Below are positions 21,724 to 32,950 of a stretch of 64,000 nt of DNA, piece after piece. Each line of letters begins with the position of its first letter. Within the stretch, counting starts at the first letter, position 1. Position numbers and translations under genes: made by a program. Under the pieces are notes generated by a model. The model ran no database searches and had not been told where the DNA came from. It was given only the letters and a program-made list of their open reading frames with translations. Origin of the DNA: Hevea brasiliensis (taxonomy: Eukaryota; Streptophyta; Magnoliopsida; Malpighiales; Euphorbiaceae); assembly GCF_030052815.1 (NCBI RefSeq), contig NC_079503.1, forward strand, positions 44,620,735 through 44,684,734, written 5' to 3'.

Positions 21724-22294
21724 CCTGTAGACACTGGATGTAACAAACCCTTACTCGATCTACTGTGTAGCCGAGCAAAGGAATGTCACAATCTATGATA
21801 GAGCACCTTATCTTATCATCCCTTTATTAATTGCCCCTTTAGATTGGTTATAATTTAACTATGGAAATTTTAAGTGAAAACGGCAAGAGTTGCTCTTGTT
21901 TTATTAACGTTTTACCCTGTTAAAACATTTATCTGTTCAAATATTTCAACAATATAATCTCAATTGCATAACTACTCCATATCATAAATCATATTTCCAT
22001 ATCATTCATATCCATTCCATAAATGAAATTATCTCATTTCATTAATTTACAGAATGTATATAGTTTACATAATTTTTTATACAAACTCAAAATTTAATTA
22101 CAAGCTTTACATTCCATTACAATGGGCAAAATATACATTGCTTTGGTATTATGAACTCTACCAAAATGGTATGCTGAGGTGAAAATAATCTCTGCAGCAG
22201 ATCTATCTCAAAATCCCAGTCTGATATCTACTGGGTCTTATCTCCAGTAGCTGCATGAGGAAGAACCATCGCGCTAAGCATTTTTGCTTAGTGG

Positions 22295-22580
22295 TGTAAC
22301 GATCGGGCTCCAACTACTAGAGGAATTGTCCGCTTTGGCCGTAAGCCTTACGGTTTTGTCCCATAGGTGGAATGGAGAACTTCCCAGGAGGTCACCCATC
22401 CTAGGATTTCTCTCAAGCGAGTACGCTTAACCCTGGAGTTCTTCCAACTCTCCAGGCCATTCCACCAAAAGGACTCTCTAGTGATTAGTTCCACCATTTT
22501 ATATATCATTACTTTTTGAATCCAAGATCATCTCCGTGCTTTGCCGATGTGGGATTTGGCTGAGGGACCAAATCGTTACA
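22295..22580 (-). mobile_element. Cassandra TRIM solo LTR with 5S rRNA-like region
   Basis: 286 bp, starting TGTAACGATC and ending GATCGTTACA-like (aatcgttaca), with a perfect 5-bp target duplication agtgg (22290-22294 / 22581-22585). The E5 LTR shows the empty site (cttagtggtgcaataata, about 30465). Positions 22376-22443 on the minus strand match the 3' two-thirds of plant 5S rRNA: a GTTAAGCGTACTCG box and AGGATGGGTGACCTCCTGGG. That is the hallmark of Cassandra. No PBS, PPT or second LTR is present, so it is a solo LTR. Confidence 0.9.
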
Positions 22581-22910
22581 AGTGGTGCAATAATATAATA
22601 AAATACAATATATATATAAATTACATTAGCTAACATGTTGTATGGAGTAAGCATAATTCACATTTGAGTGTTCATAAAACAATTTGATAGTAATGTGGGT
22701 TTTATAATGTCAAATGTTTATGACCTCTACATACGTTTACTATGTAATAAATTCTGGGTACTTTCCATATTTTCATGATCTTTGGAATTGTTCCTTTTAG
22801 AGGATCTTTACTTTTTTTTACTTTATTGTACAACTTTCTTGTTTATTTTCAATGCCCAAAGTAACCTCTAGCAAACTGTTAAGACTAGATACGCATGTAT
22901 ACTGGCACTG

Positions 22911-23077
22911 GACACTCGATGCCTATTGGCCATCATACAATCAGACACTCGGTGCCTACCGGGTATGTAATAATGGGCATAAAGCCATGGGAATAATCAC
23001 ATCGAACACTCGGTGCCTTCCCGTGATTATTCAACTCATCATCAATAAGGGATAACCATATCGGATACTCGGTGCCT
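22911..23077 (-). repeat. Four spaced copies of a 14-bp motif in the E3 LTR
   Basis: gacactcggtgcct-like words at 22911-22924, 22944-22957, 23005-23018 and 23064-23077. Each carries at most two or three changes and sits in otherwise diverged sequence. The spacing between the last three is about 60 bp. Confidence 0.7.
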
Positions 23078-25462
23078 GCCCATGGTATCCTGGTATAGTA
23101 GCCATGTGCAATACTGCTAATCTCATCTCTTCTTGGCATGCCAATCTATCCAACCCTTACACTACTGTCTAGGTATCCTTTGGCTTATTTATTATCATTA
23201 GCATTTCAATGTTCATATTATTTCACCATTCATCATCATTCTTTCATCATAGCATTATCATCTCAATCATAGTGGGAACATAGGTCCCAATCACATATTC
23301 ACATGTCGTATATGTTCATCAAGCTATTGGCATTAAGTACAATTTACATTTCAAGCTATTTTATGGATATTTCATAAGTTTAAGATTTGGTACTTTAATT
23401 TCTCTAATAGATTTGGCTAAGATGCAATAACAATTTGGCTATCCTTTTTTCATAAAATTTATAGGTTTATGTCTTATGTTTATTTTGGCTTTGGAATCAC
23501 TCAATTTGCATGTGTAACTCAAGTTATAGTCATTTTACCAAAACTGGTCCAGCGACCAATTTCAGGTTCAGGACATTCCAGAGCAGGGCAGATTTCTGGA
23601 ACTATTTTATCAAGCCATTTTGGGTAAGTTACAATCAAAATTTTACTTCATGTTCTTCATATGAATTGTTCCCCTTTGTCTCAGGGTTATAGAAGTTCAA
23701 GATTACTCAATTTGGGCTTTTGTAGAGTGAGTTATGGCTAAATTTCCAATCCTGGTTCACAAATACATTATCCTGTGATTTCTAGGTTTCTAGGTTTTTG
23801 GGTCAATTTGCACTCAACATTTAAGTGTCCTACACCCAGAATCTGGACAGAGTCTCTAAAACAAAGTTGTAGGCCTATGTTTTAGGTTTCCATATCATTT
23901 TGAATCATCTCAATTAGATTTATACAATGAAAATTATGCCCTAATTACTACACGAAGGTCACAGGGCATTTTGCTAGAATCGCAGGGAATTCCAGTTTCA
24001 ACCTTACAGATATTTTCTAGGATTTTGACCTATTTATTATTAGAACTAGGCAGTTTGTTCTCCATGAAAGTTGTTCTATTACGTCTCAACTTTCCAAAAA
24101 AATAAAAATCACCTCATTTGAAGTTTCCTAGCACAAGTTATGCTCATTTTGGTGTGCATTGTTCATTTAGTCATTTCTCAAGATTCTAGATTTTCATTTC
24201 CATATTCAACTCAGAATTTAAGTGACTTCCAGTAAGTTTCAGGCCAAATGTTTTGCATAAAAAATTTAGTATTTTGTCTTATCTTTAATTTGGCTTTAGT
24301 TTCATATCATTTGGAGTAGTCTAGCTCAAGTTATGAGCAATTGAACTCACTGGACTCATGTTGTCCAAGAGTAGTCCGAATTCAGCACTTCATATTCACT
24401 CAATTGGTTTGCCATCTCATTATCATATCCCAACATTTACACATCCAATAACCATAATATATGCTCAATTTTAGTAAATAGGTCACAAGCAATAAAAACC
24501 CTAATTTAGTTGAAACCCTAACTTAATTTATCGTATACTTCAAATTCATGAGTTTCTATCGCACTAACCTTGTGCACAAGCTTCCAATCAACTTCAATCC
24601 ACCTCCAAACTAGCCAAAAAGTTGATCCCCAACTTGATCCAACCTTGGCTGAAAATCTCTCCTTCAATTTCACCCATGATTCAAGTCAATTTCCATAGGA
24701 AATTTCATAATCACATTTAATTCCACTAGCTAATAGCTATTTAAGCACAAAACACATCTTACCTTGATTTGACCAAATTTTCTTTTCACAAATCCTTCCA
24801 AATTCCTCGAGTTTCTTGTTGGCTTTATTCAATTCAAGGTTCACCTTAGTGTTTTCTCTCAATTTCCTAAGGAAAACATGAAAGAAATCAAGTGGATCAA
24901 AGCTTGGAATAAACTTCAATGGTGGGAATTTGAGAGAAAGAGAGAGAGAGCAAGGGGATAGCACATTAAAGGAAGAAGATGCAGATTTTATTTCTAATTT
25001 ATGGATATTTATATTATTTAAATGTATAATGGCAATTTTGTAAATAAGGGAAATGATAAAGTTGTAAATAAGTTAAAATTCCAAATCATTATAATTTGAC
25101 TTTTTGTTAATCATAGTTAATTTTTCTAATCTTGATTAATTTAACTAATCTACCTTCATTAACTTATTTTATCTCACTTTTGGTTAATTTTGAACTCTTA
25201 AATTTGATTGACTAAATTTTTCCCTTATCAGGTTTATGTTCATCTTTTCCCAATGAGTTACCCATTCCTGTGACTTGTGCTCATTTAACCGATTTGTACT
25301 CCACCTTTTTTATTTTTCTTCAACCTTAATTGATTTTTATTTAATTTATTTATGACTCCTCACTCTAGTTTTAGGGTGGTTCCAGACATTCTAGCTGTCC
25401 AAAAAGACCTTAGTCAGTGAAACAATAGAACGTATGAAACTGCCTACAGTGAGGATGTTACA

Positions 25463-25653
25463 GCTCTTTCCCTCTAAAAAGAAATTTCTTCCTCGAAATT
25501 TACCTGAATCAAACAACTGTGGGTGCTGTTGTCTCATGATCTCTTTGCTCTCCCATGTTGCTTCCTCTGCTTTGTGATTTCTGCATAATACTTTCACTAG
25601 TGGTTTGTGATTTGTGATTTCTTGTTCCTCAGCTCCTTATTTTCATGTGCCAA
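25463..25653 (-). pseudogene. E3 pol C-terminus (chromodomain), cut by E4
   Basis: Minus-strand reading includes KVLCRNHKAEEATWESKEIM and RQQHPQLFDSGKF, the C-terminal chromodomain of Tekay integrase, with a frameshift near 25610. The polypurine tract is at 25463-25475 (agagggaaagagc in sense). E4 inserted at 25653/25654, inside the chromodomain codons. The upstream part continues at 52448 after the gccaa duplication. Confidence 0.85.
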
Positions 25654-26263
25654 TGTCACACCCTACCCCTCTGTAAGGCATAACATGATCCCGTAGTATA
25701 CCTCATGAATTACCAACTCCGTCTACTGATAACCCATTAAATACACTACAAGGGATTTTAAAAACTTTTCTTACTTCTTTTACAGTGGTGGGCACTATTT
25801 ACAGGTGTTAAAAACCTTTTTGAACTGAAGTGATAAAACTAACACATTTGAATTATTTGGAATTTCTGTAAAAATTTTTGGTAGAGTGCCATCTATATTT
25901 TGGATAAAACAGTTCTTCAGAAAAACCTGTAAAAAACACTTCAATATATATTTCCAAATCTCAACTCCAACATGTTTCTCAACACAAATCCACAATAATT
26001 TTTCAAAGACTGAGATACAAGAAATATAATACAATTTTCACAAGTCCAAATAACTCATAATTTATTTTACAACTTTAATGTACAATTTTAATTTACAACT
26101 GCTCAAAACCAAGAACACTATATACATACAGTGAATATACATTACAATATAAAATGCAGAATATGGTATACTCAATATACTCGATGATTTCTCGCTGAAT
26201 GTACTAGCAGCCTAGTCTCCGCCTGTCATCATTTCTACTGCGATAAAGAATGCAAAGCTATCG

Positions 26264-26282
26264 CTGAGTAAAATTTACTCAG
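26264..26282 (-). promoter_or_regulatory. E4 3' LTR hairpin near the likely transcript start
   Basis: CTGAGTAAA-A-TTTACTCAG, 9-bp complementary arms, flanked by gtggtgcac as in E2. A TATA-like element lies about 27-37 nt upstream in sense orientation. The copy in the 5' LTR is at 43661-43679. Confidence 0.55.
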
Positions 26283-26382
26283 TGGTGCACAATAACAATT
26301 TGAAATGGGATATATAAATCTTTTATTGACAGTTCACAAATCAAATGATTCACAATTCCATTTCACAATTTACAAAATTCAC

Positions 26383-26575
26383 CTAACACAAATTTGATCA
26401 AGCAATTGAATAATACCGTTTTGCAAATCAATAACACAATTCGATCAAATAACTGAATGATACCGTTTTGCAAATCAATAACACAATTCGATCAAATAAC
26501 TGAATAATACCGTTTTGCAAATCAATAACACAATTCGATCAAATAACTGAATAATACAATGTTGCCAATCGATAA
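26383..26575 (-). repeat. 47-bp minisatellite in the E4 3' LTR
   Basis: Four contiguous copies of the unit also seen at 6774-7003. The last copy is diverged (acaatgttgccaatcg). Confidence 0.85.
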
Positions 26576-29540
26576 CATAATTTAGGCCATGACACAATTT
26601 TTCCACACATGCCGTGTTGTACACCACGACAAGACACACTCACCCCAGTAATCGAAATCAATGAGGGAGGAAGCTAGCTGAATAATGAGTACTCATCCAC
26701 ACTCACCTCAGACTGGCAAGTCAAAGAGGGAGGAACATAATCACACTCACCCCAGACTGATAAGTCAAAGAGGGAGGAATATATCAACAGTGTCATGCCA
26801 AATGTGAATCAAAACAATTTCAAATCACAATATTTCATACAAACCATAAATCACATTTTATCTCAAAATTTCCATTTGCAAAGTTGGCAATATAATAAGT
26901 TCCAAATAATATTCCCAAAACCAAAGCAATCAAAACTTATTCATAACTCATTTCTCTACATAAATTTGCTAGTAAAAGCAATGAATATAAAAGTATTGTG
27001 CACGAACACAATTTAAAACTATAATGTTGAATTAAATTTTTAAGTAGAAAATGAGAAGTCAAACTTATTGTGCACAAACACAATTTAAAATAATAACATA
27101 GAAATAATCATAATTTATTTCAATTGAAAAATTCAGAAGAAATACTTATTATGCACAAACCTCTAATAACTGTCTCTTGGCTCTGACTCAGTGTTTCCTT
27201 CCCCTCCCTGAGTCTTTGCTAACTGAGAAACACAATTTGAAGTGTTTCAGTACTCATTTAAACTGTCTCTAACGATAATGCTTGATAATTAATTCACTGA
27301 ATTCATTTATTCGCTTAGTCAACCTACTATGTCGACCCTTGGTACATTCTAGGTAATTTAGGTTTTAATGTCATTAATATGTCACATTCGATAGTCTTTT
27401 AGGGTTGGTACATGTTACCAAATTCATTTCCGTGTATACTGCATTTTCTTGCGATTTGCTGGATTCTGGGATACTAGTTTGACCTAGTCGGACGACCTAG
27501 TTCCCTCGATTTTCGGGTTTCGGTCAAAACTCCAAACTTGTAGATCTATGTCTTACTGCACACGGGGCAAATTTCAGGTCATTCTGAGTTATGTAGACCA
27601 GGTTATGATCATTTTACTATTGCTGGTCAAATTGCACCAAAATTGGTCACTTTAGGTCACTTTAGGTCATTTTAGGTTCGGCCAGTTTTTGGACCCGAAA
27701 TTGTGCAAGCTGTTTGACTTACTTATGGTCATTTCTGGGCTTTGGTGTCTTCATAAGACTTGTAGATATGGGTCTTAACTATTCATGGTTAAAATTTCAG
27801 GTTAATTAGACCTGTTTTGAGTGAGTTATGACCTAAAAACTAACTGCTTCCCAAATGGTCAATTTTCAGGCCTCATTTGCACTTAATCCGGATTTGGTCA
27901 TTTTTCAAGCTACCTTGCAAGCAGAATTTTGGCAAGCTTCCTTCATGAAAGTTGGCACATTTTGTGCCTAGTTTCACCTCCAATTGGTCTCATACCAATT
28001 GGAGCCACACACTTAAAGTTATAGGCCTAAAACACAAACTGCCTTATTGCAATTCTTGCATACATATCAAACATCACTTTTAACACTCACCAAACTTAAC
28101 ATTCAAACTAATTCTGATTGTACCATGACCTAAACATAATTCATAACACATTATAGGTCATTTTGGCAGCTTACAATTACATTCAATGTGCACCAACAGG
28201 TGCAGAATTTGCCCAACTAAATTTACAACAATTTAACTCCATAACCAAGCTCATTCACATATCCAACCTTCACACCACTATACATACATTCAAACTGCCA
28301 TAACAATCAACACATTTTAACATTATTATTCCATAAACCAAGCATGAATTTCAGCATTCTTCAAGGGTTAGCAAACTGCCACAATGGTACATTTACATTC
28401 CATTACTTTCCAAGCTTAAATTTCATTTTACATTTACATATACTAAGTATACATCACCTAAACAATTTCCTACACAATATACATTTAATCAATCATTTAA
28501 TTCACCATTTACAAGCACAAATAACCTGCCTTCAAGGTATTTCCATGGCTGCCAAAATTACACATTCCCATTCAACATCAAACCTCAAAAATTTCTTCAT
28601 AATTCAAACACCCATAACATGCTTACAAACTTTAACAAAGTAATATTCAAAAACTCAAACTTACCTATGGATGAGACTTCTTAAATCTTCACCAAAACTT
28701 CTTTTTCTTACTTCCTACATGCTGCCCATGATGTGTAGAACAAGTTTAATGAAGAACAATTGGAGAAATTATGGCTTGATCATTAGGAGTGGAGCTTGCA
28801 TGCATGGTGTGGCCATGGTGGACAATGGAGAGAAAATTCAATTCGGCAAAGTGAGGATTTGAGAGGAAGAAGAAGACATTAGTGGAGTAATCTGCCCACT
28901 TAGTGAATTTTTAATTCCCATAGTGCTCCACTCATGCTAGGATAATCATTTAATAAGTTTTAAGTGATAATTACTCCATTTACACTCCATTTTTGTTATT
29001 TACATTAGGTACCACTAAATTAATTTTTTCATTATATTTTCCAAGTGTAATATTATTTATTTTTAATGGACATTTAGGTCAAAAGACAACTCGGGGTGTC
29101 AAATGACCACAATGCCCTGTTCGGGTTGCATTCCCGATTTTTCGGTAACACCGGGTTTTGTCCGTTTTTCGATTTCTCACTTTTCTTTGTACTAATTATT
29201 TGATTTTTCTTTAATATTTCTTATGATATTTATACTTCAATAGGTGTCTCTTTAAGTCTTAAAAATATTTTTCAGGGTTCCCCGCGATCCAGGTCTAGTC
29301 AACGGTCCACGCCGTGACTTCCCGGTGCAGTCACCCATCGCTAGGGTTCTCGGCTCGCTTAACTTAGTTGCATTTCTTTACTATTATTTTTCCTTTATTT
29401 TTCTTGTATTTTCTTTTCTTGTATTTCATTATTTAATGTTTCCTCACTCATATCGAAGTGTAGTTCTAGGCATTCTAGCTGTCCGGACAACACTGGTCAC
29501 CGGAACAGTAGAACACACTACCGAACTTAGGGGTGTTACA

Positions 29541-29838
29541 ATTCTCCCCCCTTTAAAATAAATTTCATCCACGAAATTTTTCCCAATAGCCATCTTACAA
29601 TAGTCATACGTTTATTTTCTCCTTTCTATATGATCGTATAATCTTCTTTCTCTCGAATTTGTATAAGACTTTTAACAATCTAATACAACATTTAATTTGT
29701 TTGTATAACACCAATCTCCTCTTACTATTGTCCTCTCTAATATTTCGATTCATGTCCCTTCTTGAATGACCCTTGAGGTCATGTTAGAATCATTTATCTA
29801 GTCATTGGTCCTCTGACCATTCTAGTCCATAGTCTTCT
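29541..29838 (-). other. E4 polypurine tract and non-coding internal DNA (part 1)
   Basis: attctccccccttt (29541-29554) is the minus-sense PPT. The rest is AT-rich, has no frame, and matches the E2 internal region from about 8975. It continues at 40828 after E5. Confidence 0.8.
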
Positions 29839-32800
29839 TGTGACACCCCTTACCCGTGTAAGTAATGCCACACGGTGTACCGGCACACTCTAATATACCT
29901 TAATTATTTTATACCATGCTTTTGAATATAATTTGTGAAATATACTTTATTTAAGCCATTTATCAAAATTATTATTTATTTGAGGTTCCGAAAATTTTAA
30001 AGAAAATCCGGCGGAGTACCGGCTAAAAATGGAGAAAACAGTTCTTCGGAACCTGTTAAAAACACTTCCAAATAATTACCAAACAATCCCAACTTCAATT
30101 TATCAGCAAAATCTCAATATTAAGATCTCAATAACATTTCAATTCCAGTTCTCAATCATCCATCACATGTGATGATTACATATAAATCACAAGTAAACAT
30201 TTACTTTTCCATTCACAAGTACAATTTTCATAATTTACATAAACATCAATATACATTACACAAGTTTAATTACATAGGAGAAAAACAAAGTTAAGTTACA
30301 AAATGTCAAAATGACACCTAATGTCCTACCAATGCACCGCAGAAGTTGAGGTGACACGGACATCGCGTGCAGTGCAGGATGGACTCACCCACCGTGGTCT
30401 ACCGGGCTCACGATCTGTATCTCAGACTCTACGCGTGGCAAAAGCAACGCGTTAAGCAATAATGCTTAGTGGTGCAATAATATAATAAAAGAAAATAGCA
30501 AGAAATTAAATGTGTAGTGAATGTGTACGTTTTATTTGTTTGGTATTTGTATATCATTTACTTTGTCCACTTTTATTCATTTGGTTGCCCCAAGTAACCT
30601 ACACTAGATGACTGGACTGGATAACGGGTAACCGCACTGGTATCTAGTACTCGGGCCGTCACACCATCGGTCACATATGCATCTCTCGGCAAATGTAACT
30701 AACAAGTCAGAATAATATTAGGCACGAGGCCAAGTCTCAATATAATGTCAAAATGGCTAAAAGCCATAAAATCACGGAATGGCATATTGCCATGTGCAGT
30801 ACTGCTAACTGAACCCTATTGGCATGCCAAACTATCCAAACCAATCTTGTTAGGTATACTAGGGCATTCGATACTTTAAAATTCTTCAATCTTTGAATTT
30901 CAAGTTTTGGTGTTACTATTCACCTCTATGGTCAACTAAAATGTTGACTTTTAGGTAGAAATTAGGTACATTGGTTTTGGCACTCTCAACATACCACATT
31001 TTGTGTTTAAAACTTGTTGGCATTGAGCGTTAATACCATTTCTAAGCATTAAACAAAAGGAGCAGATTTTTCAGATTTTGTACCATAACTTTACTGTTCC
31101 ATTTGGAACTGTTACAGTGGAAATTTGAAGAAATGGAAAACATGAAAGTTGTTCCTTATTTTGTCTAGTTGAATTTCTTTTTTTGAATCACTCCATTTGG
31201 AGTTTTGTAGCTCTAAATATGGTCCAAAAACCACAGCTGGCCGGATTTCCATTCTGCAGAAATTACCATATCTACAGTAACATGAACAGTGACTGCCACT
31301 ACCATTTAGGTTAGGTTCTGGCCATAATTTGGGGTAGGTTTCTTCATGAAAGTTGTTTGTCTATGTCTTAACTTATTGCTGTAAAAATTTCAGGTCAATT
31401 GACAAAATCTACAGTGCGTTATGGCCAAATGAACAGTTACTGTTCATTTGGTCAATTCTGCAAGGGCTGTTGCAGTGTGTTCGGATTGGGGCCAAGTTTT
31501 GGTCCTCTTACTTTGGTCTTTTGGGCATGGTTTCTTCAGCAAAAATGTGCCATTATAAGCCTAGTTTCATGTACAATTGGCCAAAAATCAATTGGACCTA
31601 CACAGCCAAAGTTATGGCTGTGCAAGTGGACTGAAATTTTAGTCACTCTGCTGCACTAAGAAGGCAGCCTACACATTCACTTGGCTATACTATTTTTCAG
31701 TCCAATTCATGGTCAACATACCTAAAATGGTCACTAATTGACCCTTATAATGTTATTTCACAATTTCATAAGCTAAATCCAAGTTTCACTTCTCAAAACC
31801 CTAATGTCTAATTTAAATTACCCATAAACCTCAATTAGCACACTAATTCAACATCCATGCATATTCATACCTTAAACATCATTTCTATCCATTCTAAATT
31901 CATTAAAACAATCAACCACATCCTTCCTTAGGGCTGCCAAAAATTGAAGATGCCCTAACACATATAATTTACTTCAAATTCTTACAATTTCTTAACTTAA
32001 AATGATGCTCTAACAAGGATTAAAGGAGTGAGAGTGAAAGGATAGCACTAACCTCACTTTAACCTCTTGTAGGGCAGATTTCTTCAAGCTAAAACTTCAC
32101 TTTCCTTCTTCTTCTTGGCTGCCAAAAGCTTCCCCAAGTGATATGGTCAAGGTTTAATGAAAAGGGTTAGGGTTTAGTGGTGTAACAAGGTAGGAAATTA
32201 AGCTTGCTTGATTGAACATCAATGGAGGGAGGAAGAAGAGAAACTCACATTTTTGGCTGAAGAGAAGGCAGCTGGTTTTTGGTCTTCCTTGGTCTTTATT
32301 TAGCCCTTTTATTAGTTAGTCAAATGGTTACTTAATGGTGATTGGTTGGCAATTTTAAATGACATCATCAAGATGTCATAAATGAGCTTTTCTTTGATTT
32401 TTCTTTTCTTTTCATCACTACTCAATTTCAATTTAATTTCTAGTAATGTTTATTCATATTTTATGTCATATTAATTATTTACTCAACTGGAAAAGTCGGC
32501 CAAAAATCACCTCTGAAGGCGAAATGACCAAAATGCCCTCCGTTTGGCTTAACGGGTCAAAATTGTCTGTACCGATTGAAAAATTTTTCTAGGTATTTTC
32601 TTGGCATTCTAATGCCATGGGAACCTCAATAACCCTTCTCTGGAGTCCCAAAAATTATTTTATAATTTTTTCCCCGGGTCTAGGGCTCCTCGTTGCGAGA
32701 ACCGTAACTTCCCTCTGGTTACCCATCGCTAGGGCACCGGCTCGTTTAACTTGGTTGTATTTTATTTCAAAAATTTTTACTAAAATTTTCTTATTAATAT

Positions 32801-32921
32801 TTGAGTTAATTATGATTCCCGACTTTAGTTTAAATATTTTTTCGGACGTTCTAGCTGTCCGGACCGACACCGGTCACTGGAACAGTAGAATGTACGGAGT
32901 TGGTACAGGGAGGGTGTTACA
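29839..32921 (-). repeat. E5 3' LTR
   Basis: 3,083 bp. Relative to the 5' LTR it lacks 15 bp near its left end (between short gta repeats, about 29862). It differs in clusters at about 30340-30425 and 30610-30700. It includes a 13-bp-arm palindrome at 31425-31451 and the conserved hairpin at 30453-30468. Confidence 0.93.
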
Positions 32922-32950
32922 ACTCTTCCCCTCTAATTTAAATTTCGTCC

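Larger units (their letters stand above)
21739..25462 (-). repeat. E3 3' LTR
   Basis: 3,724 bp including the 286-bp Cassandra insertion and its 5-bp duplication. On + it begins tgtaacaaaccc and ends ggatgttaca, followed by a polypurine tract in minus sense (gctctttccctct on +). It has the conserved hairpin (ctaagca-tttt-tgcttag, 22274-22291). It is a separate LTR subfamily, with little alignment to E1/E5 outside short conserved blocks. Confidence 0.85.
25654..29540 (-). repeat. E4 3' LTR
   Basis: 3,887 bp, on + from tgtcacacccta to gggtgttaca. It contains the 47-bp minisatellite, a TATA-like TTTATATATCC (sense, about 26308-26319), and the hairpin at 26264-26282. The ORFs at 26795-27016, 28344-28643 and 29325-29561 occur also in the other LTR and are not genes. 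Confidence 0.93.

Noticed and set aside
22376..22443. 5S rRNA gene candidate
   Set aside because: Only part of 5S is present, and it sits inside a 286-bp TG...CA unit with target duplication, which identifies Cassandra.
31353..31659. Overlapping ORFs repeated at 39255-39561
   Set aside because: Both fall in the E5 LTRs at equivalent positions, opposite to the element's sense, and show no domain.
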